A stretch of DNA of 64,000 bases from DASWJZ01 sp963814905 (GTDB taxonomy: Bacteria > Pseudomonadota > Alphaproteobacteria > Rhizobiales > Afifellaceae), in contig CAWFEM010000013.1 in the NCBI GenBank assembly GCA_963814905.1, positions 186,001 to 250,000 of the forward strand, in the 5' to 3' direction. The translations under genes were made by a program, and so were the position numbers. The notes under the pieces are model-generated. The model saw only the letters and a program-made list of their open reading frames with translations. It was not told the origin of the DNA and searched no databases. Shown here in pieces: positions 56,911 to 64,000 of the stretch (its first letter is position 1; every line of letters begins with the position of its first letter).

Positions 56911-56938
56911 AAACACCCGCCTAACGAGGCGGGTGTTT
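56911..56938 (-). terminator. terminator downstream of rpsD
   Basis: AAACACCCGCC / TAACGA / GGCGGGTGTTT forms an 11-base perfect stem. On the reverse strand it is followed by TCGTTTG. It lies 27 bases beyond the rpsD stop and separates it from the metallophosphoesterase gene. Confidence 0.88.
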
Positions 56939-56964
56939 GGTAAACCTGCGGCGGAACCGCGGCG

Positions 56965-57582
56965 TCAGCGCGAATAGAATTCGATGACCTGGTTCGGTTC
57001 CATGATGACCGGATAGGGCACGTCGGCGAAGGCCGGCTGGCGCAGATAGCGCGCCGTCATCTTGCCGTGGTCGACCTCGACGTAGTCCGGCACGTCGCGC
57101 TCGGCGAGTTCGACCGATTCCAGCACCAGCCCGAGCTGCTTCGACTTCTCGCGCACCTCGATCACGTCGCCGACCTTGCAGCGGTAGCTCGAGATGTTCA
57201 CGCGCTTGCCGTTGACACGGATATGGCCGTGATTGACGAACTGCCGCGCGGCGAAGGGCGTCGGCACGAACTTGGCGCGATAGACCAGCGCGTCGAGCCG
57301 CGATTCCAGGAGTCCGATCAGGTTCTCCGACGTATCGCCTTTCATCCGCGCAGCCTCTTCGTAGGTCTTGCGGAACTGCTTCTCGGAGATGTTGGCGTAG
57401 TAGCCCTTCAGCTTCTGCTTCGCCTTGAGCTGCGTGCCGAAATCGGAGAGCTTTTGCTTGCGGCGCTGGCCGTGCTGGCCGGGGCCGTATTCGCGCTTAT
57501 TGACGGGGCTCTTCGGGCGGCCCCAGACGTTCTCGCCCATGCGGCGATCGAGCTTGTATTTCGCCGAGCTGCGTTTGCTCAT
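56965..57582 (-). CDS. rpsD: 30S ribosomal protein S4
   Basis: A 205-residue primary 16S rRNA-binding protein. It has the standard start SKRSSAKYKLDRRMGENVWG, GPGQHGQRRKQKLSDFG, and the S4 RNA-binding domain RLDALVYRAKFVPTPFAARQFVNHGHIRVNGKRVNI. In alphaproteobacteria rpsD stands apart from the large ribosomal operons, as here. The 182-base leader may hold an autoregulatory structure (see 57596). Confidence 0.98.
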   Translation of the reverse strand: MSKRSSAKYKLDRRMGENVWGRPKSPVNKREYGPGQHGQRRKQKLSDFGTQLKAKQKLKGYYANISEKQFRKTYEEAARMKGDTSENLIGLLESRLDALVYRAKFVPTPFAARQFVNHGHIRVNGKRVNISSYRCKVGDVIEVREKSKQLGLVLESVELAERDVPDYVEVDHGKMTARYLRQPAFADVPYPVIMEPNQVIEFYSR

Positions 57583-57595
57583 TCGTTGTCCTTAC

Positions 57596-57616
57596 CGTTT
57601 CGCGGTTCACGAAACG
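57596..57616 (-). promoter_or_regulatory. hairpin in the rpsD leader
   Basis: CGTTTCG and CGAAACG, separated by CGGTTCA, form a 7-base perfect stem about 14 bases upstream of the rpsD start codon on the reverse strand. S4 represses its own translation in other bacteria by binding leader structures. This hairpin is a candidate, but it is short and no known S4 motif was verified. Confidence 0.35.
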
Positions 57617-57764
57617 CGCCCATCCTCTGCCGCGTGCTTTTGGCTCACGGCCGACAGGGGTTGGCGGAGCGCGCCATTTCCGGAAATTTTCGGAAGACCC
57701 CACGGGTGCGTCGCCGCAGGAAACCCGCAGCGCGCCGTCCACCTAGGGTTTTTGCGGCGAACTG

Positions 57765-58586
57765 TCAAATCCCGGCGCCCGCCCGGACCGGGCGGACCGC
57801 AGTCCGCGGCGGGACGCCGTGCTCCTCCAAGAGCCGTTTCAGGGCGGATCCTGGCTCGCCGCCGCGGGTAAAAACCGAGAAACTCTCCCCTCCGGCGGCG
57901 ACCGCCCGCCCCTCCAGCACGTTTTTCAGCCGCCGTGCGATGGCGGGCGCCGGATCGAGCCAGGTAACCGGCCACGGCGCGATCTCCGCCATCACGTCCA
58001 TCAGGAAGGGATAATGGGTGCAGGCGAGGACGACGATATCGGTGCGCTTCCCGTCGATCTCCTCAAAGCACGGCGCGATCTGCTCGGCGATCTCGTCGGG
58101 CTCGAAGGGCTCACCGCGCATCCTCGCCTCGGCGATCGCGGCAAGCGCCGGCGCGCCGACGAGCCGGACGTGGCAGGCCTGCCCGAAGCTCTTGATGAGC
58201 TCGCGCGTATAGTCCCGCTTCATCGTGCCGGGCGTCGCGAGCACCGCGACCACGCCGCTCTTCGTCTGCTCCGCCGCCGGCTTTACCGCCGGCACGGTTC
58301 CGACGAAGGGAATGTCGAAGCGCTCCCGCAGCGGCGGCAGCACGAGGGTCGAAGCGGTATTGCAGGCGATCACCACCGCCGCCGGCGCGTGCTCTTCGAT
58401 CAAGTTGCCCATCAGCGCGACGATGTGGTCGGAGAGCGCCTGCTCTTCCCACGCGCCGTAGGGGAAGGCCGCGTCGTCGGCGACATAGACGACGCTGATG
58501 TCGGGCATCGCCGCGCGAATGGCGCGCAGCACCGACAGCCCGCCAATGCCGGAATCGAAGATCAGGACAGGCCCGCTCTCACGCAT
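57765..58586 (-). CDS. murI: glutamate racemase
   Basis: Makes D-glutamate for peptidoglycan. It is a 273-residue Asp/Glu racemase. The two catalytic cysteines are in VVIACNTASTLVL (about residue 75) and VVLACTHYPFLMD (about 190), and the start carries IFDSGIGGLSVLRAI. Its start overlaps the trmJ-like stop by eight bases, so the two are co-translated. Confidence 0.95.
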   Translation of the reverse strand: MRESGPVLIFDSGIGGLSVLRAIRAAMPDISVVYVADDAAFPYGAWEEQALSDHIVALMGNLIEEHAPAAVVIACNTASTLVLPPLRERFDIPFVGTVPAVKPAAEQTKSGVVAVLATPGTMKRDYTRELIKSFGQACHVRLVGAPALAAIAEARMRGEPFEPDEIAEQIAPCFEEIDGKRTDIVVLACTHYPFLMDVMAEIAPWPVTWLDPAPAIARRLKNVLEGRAVAAGGESFSVFTRGGEPGSALKRLLEEHGVPPRTAVRPVRAGAGI

Positions 58587-59361
58587 CCGAGCCTTCCGAT
58601 TTTCGCTGTCCGCGCTCCAACGCGCCGATCACCCCGTGGAGGGTGTCGATCTCGTCGCGCGTCAGCCCGGCGCGCTGCAGGATGGCGCGGAGGTTCTGCA
58701 CCATGGTCGGCTTCATGTCGTCGGTGCGGAAATAGCCGGTCGGCTGGAGCGCCGTCTCAAGGTGCGTCATCAGGCCGAGGAGATGCGCCTTCGAAGCCGG
58801 CGTGAAATCGAGCTCCGGGAGCGGTCCGCGGCCGGGGAGCGCGCCGTCAAGCCCGGCCGTCATCCATTCATAGGCGACGAGCAGGACCGCCTGCGCGATG
58901 TTGAGCGAGGCAAAGGCCGGATTGACGGGGAAGGTGACGATCTCGTCGGCGAGCGCCACCTCCTCGTTGGTAAGGCCCCAGCGCTCGCGCCCGAAGAAGA
59001 CGCCGGTCGCCTCCCCCGCGGCGGCGCGCGCGGAAAGCGTCGCCACCGCCTCACGAGGGCCGACGACGGCCTTCGGCAGATCGCGCACGCGCGCCGTCGT
59101 GGCGTAGACGAAGCTCAGGTCGGCAATCGCCGCTTCGGCGCTGTCGAAGACGCTCACCGCCTCGATGATGCCGGGTGCGCCGCTCGCTGCGGCCTCGGCC
59201 TTCGGGTTCGGCCAGCCGTCACGCGGATTGACGAGGCGGAGATCGCTCAGGCGGAAATTCGCCATCGCGCGCGCCGCCGCGCCGATGTTCTCGCCCATCT
59301 GCGGTTCGACGAGGATGATCGCCGGCGGCTTTCCAGTCCGGTTCGCTTCGCCCTCTGGCAT
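58579..59361 (-). CDS. TrmJ-like tRNA/rRNA 2'-O-methyltransferase (SPOUT)
   Basis: A 260-residue SPOUT-class RNA methyltransferase. The trefoil-knot motifs are IILVEPQMGENIGAAARAMANF, LVNPRDGWPN, VFFGRERWGLTNEE and NPAFASLNIAQAVLLVAYEW. A helical C-terminal domain follows. It most resembles TrmJ, which methylates position 32 of tRNA. ATG 59361 is preceded by GAGAGAG and preferred to a GTG 12 bases upstream. First gene of the two-gene unit with murI. Confidence 0.9.
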   Translation of the reverse strand: MPEGEANRTGKPPAIILVEPQMGENIGAAARAMANFRLSDLRLVNPRDGWPNPKAEAAASGAPGIIEAVSVFDSAEAAIADLSFVYATTARVRDLPKAVVGPREAVATLSARAAAGEATGVFFGRERWGLTNEEVALADEIVTFPVNPAFASLNIAQAVLLVAYEWMTAGLDGALPGRGPLPELDFTPASKAHLLGLMTHLETALQPTGYFRTDDMKPTMVQNLRAILQRAGLTRDEIDTLHGVIGALERGQRKSEGSDA

Positions 59362-59489
59362 GAACTCTCTCACGGGCGCACTCCGCGCCCAGGATGCTCT
59401 CTAGCGCATCGCGGCGCGTTTCGTCCTGCTTATGCGGGGTGTATGCTTCGCGCCGCTCGCTTTCAAACCGCGAGCCGGTGGAGAGGCGG

Positions 59490-59876
59490 ATGGCGGAAGT
59501 GCGGACGGCGGATGCGCCGATGGTCGAACGGCTGAGGGCGGCGCTGGACGGGATGCCGATCCGCGAGCAGCGGATGTTCGGCGGCACGTGCTTCATGCTC
59601 TCCGGCAATATGCTGGTCGGGACGTCGAAGCGGGGACTGCTCGTGCGGGTCGGGAAAGACGCGCACGCAAAGGCGGCCGCGCTCCCGCATGCGAGCCCGA
59701 TGGAGATGGGCGGCCGGACGATGCAAGGCTACGTCTTCGTCGGCCCGGAGGGCACGCGCACGGCAAAAGACCTGAAGACCTGGGTCGGGCGCGCATTGGC
59801 CTTCGTCGAGACGTTGCCGCCCAAGGTCGCGAAACCCGCCTCCCCTAAGAAGCCGGCGAAGCGGCGGGCGTCATGA
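59490..59876 (+). CDS. TfoX N-terminal-domain protein
   Basis: A 128-residue protein with the TfoX_N fold. It has IREQRMFGGTCFMLSGNMLVGTSKRGLLVRVGK and GYVFVGPEG, followed by a Lys/Pro-rich tail. In enteric and Vibrio species TfoX activates competence genes, but stand-alone N-domain proteins in alphaproteobacteria have unknown roles. ATG 59490 follows GTGGAGAGGCGG. The stop overlaps the next start (ATGA). Confidence 0.88.
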   Translation: MAEVRTADAPMVERLRAALDGMPIREQRMFGGTCFMLSGNMLVGTSKRGLLVRVGKDAHAKAAALPHASPMEMGGRTMQGYVFVGPEGTRTAKDLKTWVGRALAFVETLPPKVAKPASPKKPAKRRAS

Positions 59877-60263
59877 CCGCGCTCGTCGTTCCGTTCCTCG
59901 TCTACGTCATCGCGACCTTCGCCATCGCCTATGTCTGGCACCTGAAAGTCTTCGGCGCGCGCTATAAGGCGCTCGGAATCTACCGCGACGACGTCCTGCC
60001 GCTTTTCGGGCTCGGCTCGATGGTCATCCAGGGCGTCTGCTTCGCCCTCGTCTACGACGCGCTTCTTCGCCCCGATGGCCGGATGGCTCACGGCGGCGGT
60101 CGCCTATGCGGCTTTCGGAGCGATCTTCTCGTGGAGCTTCACGACGCTCGCCGTCGCCGCGAAGAGCAGGATGACCTCGATCCGCGACTACGTGACGATC
60201 GAGACCGCCTTCACGGCGGTGCAGTGGGTCGTGGTGGGCCTCCTCACCGCGCTCATCGCTTGA
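59873..60263 (+). pseudogene. small four-helix membrane protein with one-base frameshift
   Basis: From ATG 59873 the frame encodes TMs VVPFLVYVIATFAIAYVWHL and LGSMVIQGVCFALVYDALL. It then breaks at a run of four C (60070-60073). Dropping one C continues as RPMAGWLTAAVAYAAFGAIFSWSFTTLAVAAKS and on to the stop at 60263 (FTAVQWVVVGLLTALIA). Restored length is about 129 residues with four helices. I do not recognise the family with confidence. It is coupled to the TfoX-like gene. Confidence 0.8.
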
Positions 60264-60435
60264 GGGCAGCCGCCCTTCCCTCCCCCGGCGCAGACGCGCG
60301 AGGCGCCAGCTGAAATCTGACCAAGGCGTCACGCCCCCGCCGGTTGGCGCGGCGGCCCGGGCTTTGCTATAGGGCGGTGACTTTCCTGCCCCGCGCGAAC
60401 CGCGCTCCTTTTCCAATGATGAAAGGCTTTCGTTG

Positions 60436-61647
60436 ATGCCGAAAATCAAGGTCGCCAACCCGGTCGTCGAGCTCGACGGCGACGAGATGACCCGCATCAT
60501 CTGGCAGTTCATCAAGGACAAGCTCATCCACCCCTATCTCGACGTGGAGCTCCTCTACTTCGACCTCGGCGTGGAGAACCGCGACGCCACCAACGACCAG
60601 GTGACGGTCGACGCGGCGAACGCCATCAAGCGCGTCGGAGTCGGCGTGAAATGCGCCACGATCACGCCCGACGAGGCGCGGGTGAAGGAATTCGGCTTGA
60701 AGGAGATGTGGAAGTCGCCGAACGGCACGATCCGCAATATCCTCGGCGGCGTCATCTTCCGCGAGCCCATCATCTGCCGCAACGTGCCGCGCCTCGTGCC
60801 GGGCTGGACCAAGCCGATCGTCATCGGCCGCCACGCCTACGGCGACCAGTACCGCGCCACCGACTTCCTGTTCCCCGGCAAGGGAACGCTCACCTTGAAG
60901 TTCGTCGGCGAGGACGGGAAGACGATCGAGCGCGAGGTGTTCAAGTCGCCCGGCTCCGGCGTTGCGATGGCGATGTACAACCTCGACGATTCCATCCGCG
61001 ATTTCGCCCGTGCCTCGCTGAACTACGGGCTGGCGCGCAACTTCCCGGTCTACCTCTCCACCAAGAACACCATCCTCAAGGCCTATGACGGGCGCTTCAA
61101 GGATCTCTTCCAGGAGATCTTCGAGGCGGAGTTCAAAGCGGAATACGACAAGCGAAAGCTCACCTACGAGCATCGCCTGATCGACGACATGGTGGCCTCG
61201 GCGCTGAAATGGTCGGGCGGCTATGTCTGGGCCTGCAAGAACTATGACGGCGACGTGCAATCCGACACCGTGGCGCAGGGCTTCGGGTCGCTCGGGCTGA
61301 TGACCTCCGTCCTGATGTCGCCGGACGGCAGGACCGTGGAGGCGGAGGCCGCGCACGGCACGGTGACGCGCCATTACCGCCTGCACGAGCAAGGCAAGGA
61401 GACCTCCACCAACTCCGCGGCCTCGATCTTCGCCTGGACGCGCGGGCTCGCGCATCGCGGCAAACTCGACGGCAACGAGGAGCTGATCCGTTTCGCCGAG
61501 ACGCTGGAGACGGTGACGGTCGGAACGATCGAAAGCGGCTTCATGACCAAGGACCTGGCGCTCCTCGTCGGGCCGGACCAGCCCTGGCTCTCCACGACCG
61601 GGTTCCTCGACAAGGTCGATGCGAACCTGAAAAAGGCAATGGCCTGA
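60436..61647 (+). CDS. icd: NADP-dependent isocitrate dehydrogenase, eukaryote-like type
   Basis: A TCA-cycle enzyme, 403 residues. It begins PKIKVANPVVELDGDEMTRIIW, as in the mitochondrial-type homodimeric IDH found in alphaproteobacteria. The substrate loop KSPNGTIRNILGGVIFREPIIC, the metal-binding DDMVASALKWSGGYVWACKNYDGDVQSD and AAHGTVTRHYR (NADP site) are conserved. ATG 60436 is chosen over the TTG just before it. Stands alone. Confidence 0.96.
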   Translation: MPKIKVANPVVELDGDEMTRIIWQFIKDKLIHPYLDVELLYFDLGVENRDATNDQVTVDAANAIKRVGVGVKCATITPDEARVKEFGLKEMWKSPNGTIRNILGGVIFREPIICRNVPRLVPGWTKPIVIGRHAYGDQYRATDFLFPGKGTLTLKFVGEDGKTIEREVFKSPGSGVAMAMYNLDDSIRDFARASLNYGLARNFPVYLSTKNTILKAYDGRFKDLFQEIFEAEFKAEYDKRKLTYEHRLIDDMVASALKWSGGYVWACKNYDGDVQSDTVAQGFGSLGLMTSVLMSPDGRTVEAEAAHGTVTRHYRLHEQGKETSTNSAASIFAWTRGLAHRGKLDGNEELIRFAETLETVTVGTIESGFMTKDLALLVGPDQPWLSTTGFLDKVDANLKKAMA

Positions 61648-61699
61648 GGTGATTACAGGAATGTCATACAGACGCCGCTTTTTCCGCTAGTCTTGCGGC

Positions 61700-62158
61700 A
61701 TGGCTCCAAAGCGGGGTGTTTGGATGATTCGCCTTCTCCTCGGCTCAGCGCTGCCGATTGTCGGCCTCGGGCTCGTCGCGGCATTTGCCGGGCCGGACCT
61801 CGTGACCGGCCTGCAGGGCACGCCGATGATCGTTGCAGGGGCGGACCAGCCGCGCCTTGAGCCGGCGCGCTTCGATGGCGAGGCCTGCGCCGCCGCTTCG
61901 CTTTTCCGTGGTGCACCGGCAGCGGAACATGAGCGGGCGAGGATGCGCATCGTCGCCGTCGCGCTCGGCCCCGACGGCCAGGACTTCGAAGTGGCGATCG
62001 AAAATCCCGGCAACGCCAGCGAGACGATCACGCTTCTCTTCGACGAGAGCGGGCGGCTGGCGGCGGTCAGCAAGCCGCGATCAATGGAAGAGCCAGCCGC
62101 CGTACCGCATCGCGATTGCCTCGGCGCGCCGAAGCCGACCGCGCAAGGCCCGATCTAG
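61700..62158 (+). CDS. hypothetical exported protein, 152 aa
   Basis: The N-terminus holds a hydrophobic segment (MIRLLLGSALPIVGLGLVAAFAG) that acts as signal or anchor. The true start may be ATG 61724 rather than 61700, which adds MAPKRGVW. The rest is a small beta-rich domain (ARMRIVAVALGPDGQDFEVAIENPGN, then ITLLFDESGRLAAVS) with two Cys. No family is recognised. It lies between icd and the opposite alaS. Confidence 0.65.
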   Translation: MAPKRGVWMIRLLLGSALPIVGLGLVAAFAGPDLVTGLQGTPMIVAGADQPRLEPARFDGEACAAASLFRGAPAAEHERARMRIVAVALGPDGQDFEVAIENPGNASETITLLFDESGRLAAVSKPRSMEEPAAVPHRDCLGAPKPTAQGPI

Positions 62159-62190
62159 CCGCGCGCGATCCCACTGCGTCTTTCCTTTTC

Positions 62191-64000
62191 CTAAGCCGCG
62201 ACTTCCGCGATACGGCCGGTAATGGCCGTCAGCGCGGCTTCTGCCGCGCTCGCGTTCGGGCCGCCGGCTTGCGCAAGGTCCGGCCGCCCGCCGCCGCCCG
62301 TCCCGCCAAGTGCAGCGGAGCCGACGCGCGCAAGGTCGACCGCGCTGATCCTGTCCGTCAGATCGTCGGTGACGCCGACAACCAGACCCGCCTTGCCGTC
62401 ATTGACGCCGACGATGGCGACGACGCCTGAGCCGACCTGGCGCTTGCCCTGATCGACAAGGCCGCGGAGGTCCTTCGGCGCAACGCCTTCCACCGCGCGG
62501 GCGAGAACGTTGATCGTGCCGATCTGCTTCATCGCCGGCTCGGCCGCGCCACCGCCGCCCATGGCGAGCTTCTTTTTGGCATCGGCGAGCTCGCGCTCAA
62601 GCCGCCTCCGCTCCTCCACGAGCGCGTCGACGCGCGCGACGGTCTCTTCCGGCCTGACCTTCAGCCGGCCGGCGATGTCGCGCACGCGCTTGTCCTGCTC
62701 GGCAAGATAATGCCGCGCCGCCGCTCCGGTCAGCGCCTCGACGCGGCGCACCCCGGCCGCGACCGCCGCCTCGCCCACAAGCGTCACGAGCCCGATCTCG
62801 CCGGTGCGGCCGACATGCGTGCCGCCGCAAAGCTCCACCGAATAGTCCTTGCCGGCCTTGTCCCCCGCCTTGCCCATCGTCACGACGCGCACCTCGTCGC
62901 CGTATTTCTCGCCGAAGAGCGCCATCGCGCCGGACTGGATGGCGCCGTCGCGGTCCATCAAGCGCGTGGAGACCGGCGCGTCCTGCAGGACGACCGCATT
63001 CGCCATATCCTCCACCGCCGCCATCTCCTCATCCGACATCGGCTTCGGATGCGAGAAGTCGAAGCGCAGCCGGTCGGGCGCAACGAGCGAACCCTTCTGC
63101 GCGACATGGAACCCAAGCGTCTCGCGCAGCGCCGCATGCAGCAGGTGCGTGGCGGAGTGGTTGGCGCGGATCGCGGTCCGCCGCGCGGCGTCGATCTCAA
63201 GCTTCACGGCCTGGCCGGGCACGAAGCCGCCGTGCTCGACCTTGCCCAGATGCACGAAAAGGCCGTCGGCCTTCTTCTGCGTATCGGCGACGCGGAAGCG
63301 CGCGCCGTTCTCCGAAACGATCATGCCGGTATCGCCGACCTGGCCGCCGGACTCGCCGTAGAAGGGCGTCTGGTTGACGACGATCGCGCCCTCCTCGCCC
63401 TCGCCGAGCTGATCCACTTCCGCACCGTCGCGCACAAGCGCCAGCACCTGCGCCTCCGCCGTGTCGGCGTCGTAGCCGAGGAATTCCGTCGCGCCGTGCT
63501 GGTCGCGGAGTGAGAGCCACACGCCCTCCGTCGCCGCCTCGCCGGAACCCGCCCAGCTCTTCCGCGCCTCCGCGCGCTGGCGTTCCATAGCGTCGGTGAA
63601 GCTCGTCAGGTCCACGCCGATGCCGCGCGGACGCAGCGCATCCTGCGTCAGATCGAGCGGGAAGCCATACGTGTCGTAAAGCTTGAAAGCCGTCTCGCCG
63701 TCGAGGATGTCGCCCTTCCCCAGGCCGCCGGAAGCCTCTTCCAGAAGCGTCAGGCCACGCGCGAGCGTTTTCAGGAACCGCCCCTCCTCAAGCCGGAGCG
63801 TCTCGGTGATGAGCCCTTCGGCGCGCCCGAGCTCCGGGTAGGCCTGGCCCATCTCGTGGACGAGCGTCGGTACGAGACTGAAGACCGCCGGCTCCGAAGC
63901 GCCGAGCAGATGCGCGTGGCGCATGGCGCGGCGCATGATGCGGCGGAGCACATAGCCGCGCCCCTCGTTCGACGGCAGCACGCCGTCGGCGATCAGGAAG
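62191..64000 (-). CDS. alaS: alanyl-tRNA synthetase, 5' part beyond the window
   Basis: The C-terminal 603 residues or so of AlaS; the frame is open through the right edge, so the catalytic start lies outside. Visible parts are GVLPSNEGRGYVLRRIMRRA (end of the aminoacylation domain), the editing domain with HSATHLLHAALRETLG (HxxxH) and ELCGGTHVGRTGEIGL (Cys and His completing the zinc site). A coiled-coil linker and the glycine-rich C-Ala domain (GGTGGGGRPDLAQAGG) follow. The open frame is intact within the window. Confidence 0.96.
   Translation of the reverse strand, partial: FLIADGVLPSNEGRGYVLRRIMRRAMRHAHLLGASEPAVFSLVPTLVHEMGQAYPELGRAEGLITETLRLEEGRFLKTLARGLTLLEEASGGLGKGDILDGETAFKLYDTYGFPLDLTQDALRPRGIGVDLTSFTDAMERQRAEARKSWAGSGEAATEGVWLSLRDQHGATEFLGYDADTAEAQVLALVRDGAEVDQLGEGEEGAIVVNQTPFYGESGGQVGDTGMIVSENGARFRVADTQKKADGLFVHLGKVEHGGFVPGQAVKLEIDAARRTAIRANHSATHLLHAALRETLGFHVAQKGSLVAPDRLRFDFSHPKPMSDEEMAAVEDMANAVVLQDAPVSTRLMDRDGAIQSGAMALFGEKYGDEVRVVTMGKAGDKAGKDYSVELCGGTHVGRTGEIGLVTLVGEAAVAAGVRRVEALTGAAARHYLAEQDKRVRDIAGRLKVRPEETVARVDALVEERRRLERELADAKKKLAMGGGGAAEPAMKQIGTINVLARAVEGVAPKDLRGLVDQGKRQVGSGVVAIVGVNDGKAGLVVGVTDDLTDRISAVDLARVGSAALGGTGGGGRPDLAQAGGPNASAAEAALTAITGRIAEVAA

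Overview
The window is a GC-rich, densely packed bacterial chromosome segment. Gene content and synteny point to an alphaproteobacterium of the order Hyphomicrobiales (Rhizobiales). The main reasons are: purC-purS-purQ ... purL-bolA-grxD; the ATP-synthase inhibitor zeta subunit; Usg; DUF1127; DUF2277; a branched-chain amino acid ABC operon with long LivM/LivG proteins; a eukaryote-like NADP isocitrate dehydrogenase; and rhizobial-type palindromic repeats. The genus cannot be fixed from the sequence. I see no rRNA or tRNA gene, CRISPR array, insertion sequence or prophage.

Layout. 0-8 kb: unrelated single genes (CueR-like regulator, CPBP protease, two-barrel outer-membrane protein, DUF2277, exported MsrA, ChaC, DHA2 drug exporter, Usg). 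8-12 kb: a molybdenum-hydroxylase accessory set (molybdopterin-binding/nucleotidyltransferase fusion and two XdhC-family proteins) with a VOC protein. 11.8-16 kb: an RND efflux pair whose pump gene carries a one-base frameshift. 16-20 kb: a nitrite/NO module (nirK, nnrS, a Cox11-type copper chaperone, a divergent NnrR-like regulator and an NnrR/FNR-type operator). 20-27 kb: a CUT1 sugar ABC transporter operon, divergent from a large thiamine-diphosphate enzyme of the AceE/transketolase type. 27-31 kb: hemolysin-III protein, CoxE and MoxR (CoxD) proteins, and an AlkZ/YcaQ-type glycosylase. 31-35 kb: a pcaB-pcaD-pcaC protocatechuate operon with a DUF5996 gene. 35-41 kb: a complete liv operon ending in a strong terminator. 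41-45 kb: DUF3096, P1 peptidase, rpe and purB. 45-54 kb: zeta subunit, purC, purS, purQ, purL, bolA and grxD, interrupted by a DUF1127/MocR pair. 54-64 kb: rhodanese, Bcr/CflA exporter, metallophosphoesterase, rpsD, murI, trmJ, TfoX-like gene, icd, and alaS running off the right edge.

Functional links. The purine genes supply several successive steps of IMP/AMP synthesis. The liv genes form one importer. The pca genes convert carboxymuconate to 3-oxoadipate. nirK, nnrS and nnrR form an NO-responsive respiratory unit. moxR and coxE at 28-30 kb and the XdhC/MobA-like genes at 8-12 kb look like halves of one cox/xdh maturation cluster, split by about 16 kb.

The most striking irregularity is that four conserved genes (RND pump, moxR, pcaB, a small membrane protein) each carry exactly one extra base, and a fifth start region looks one base short. 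Either the sequence has indel errors or several genes decayed recently. I found no convincing new defence or mobile system. The best unexplained signals are the partial usg repeat around the drug exporter, the TTGTCA palindromes of the MocR/DUF1127 pair, the Cox11-nirK linkage and the two-barrel porin-like protein.
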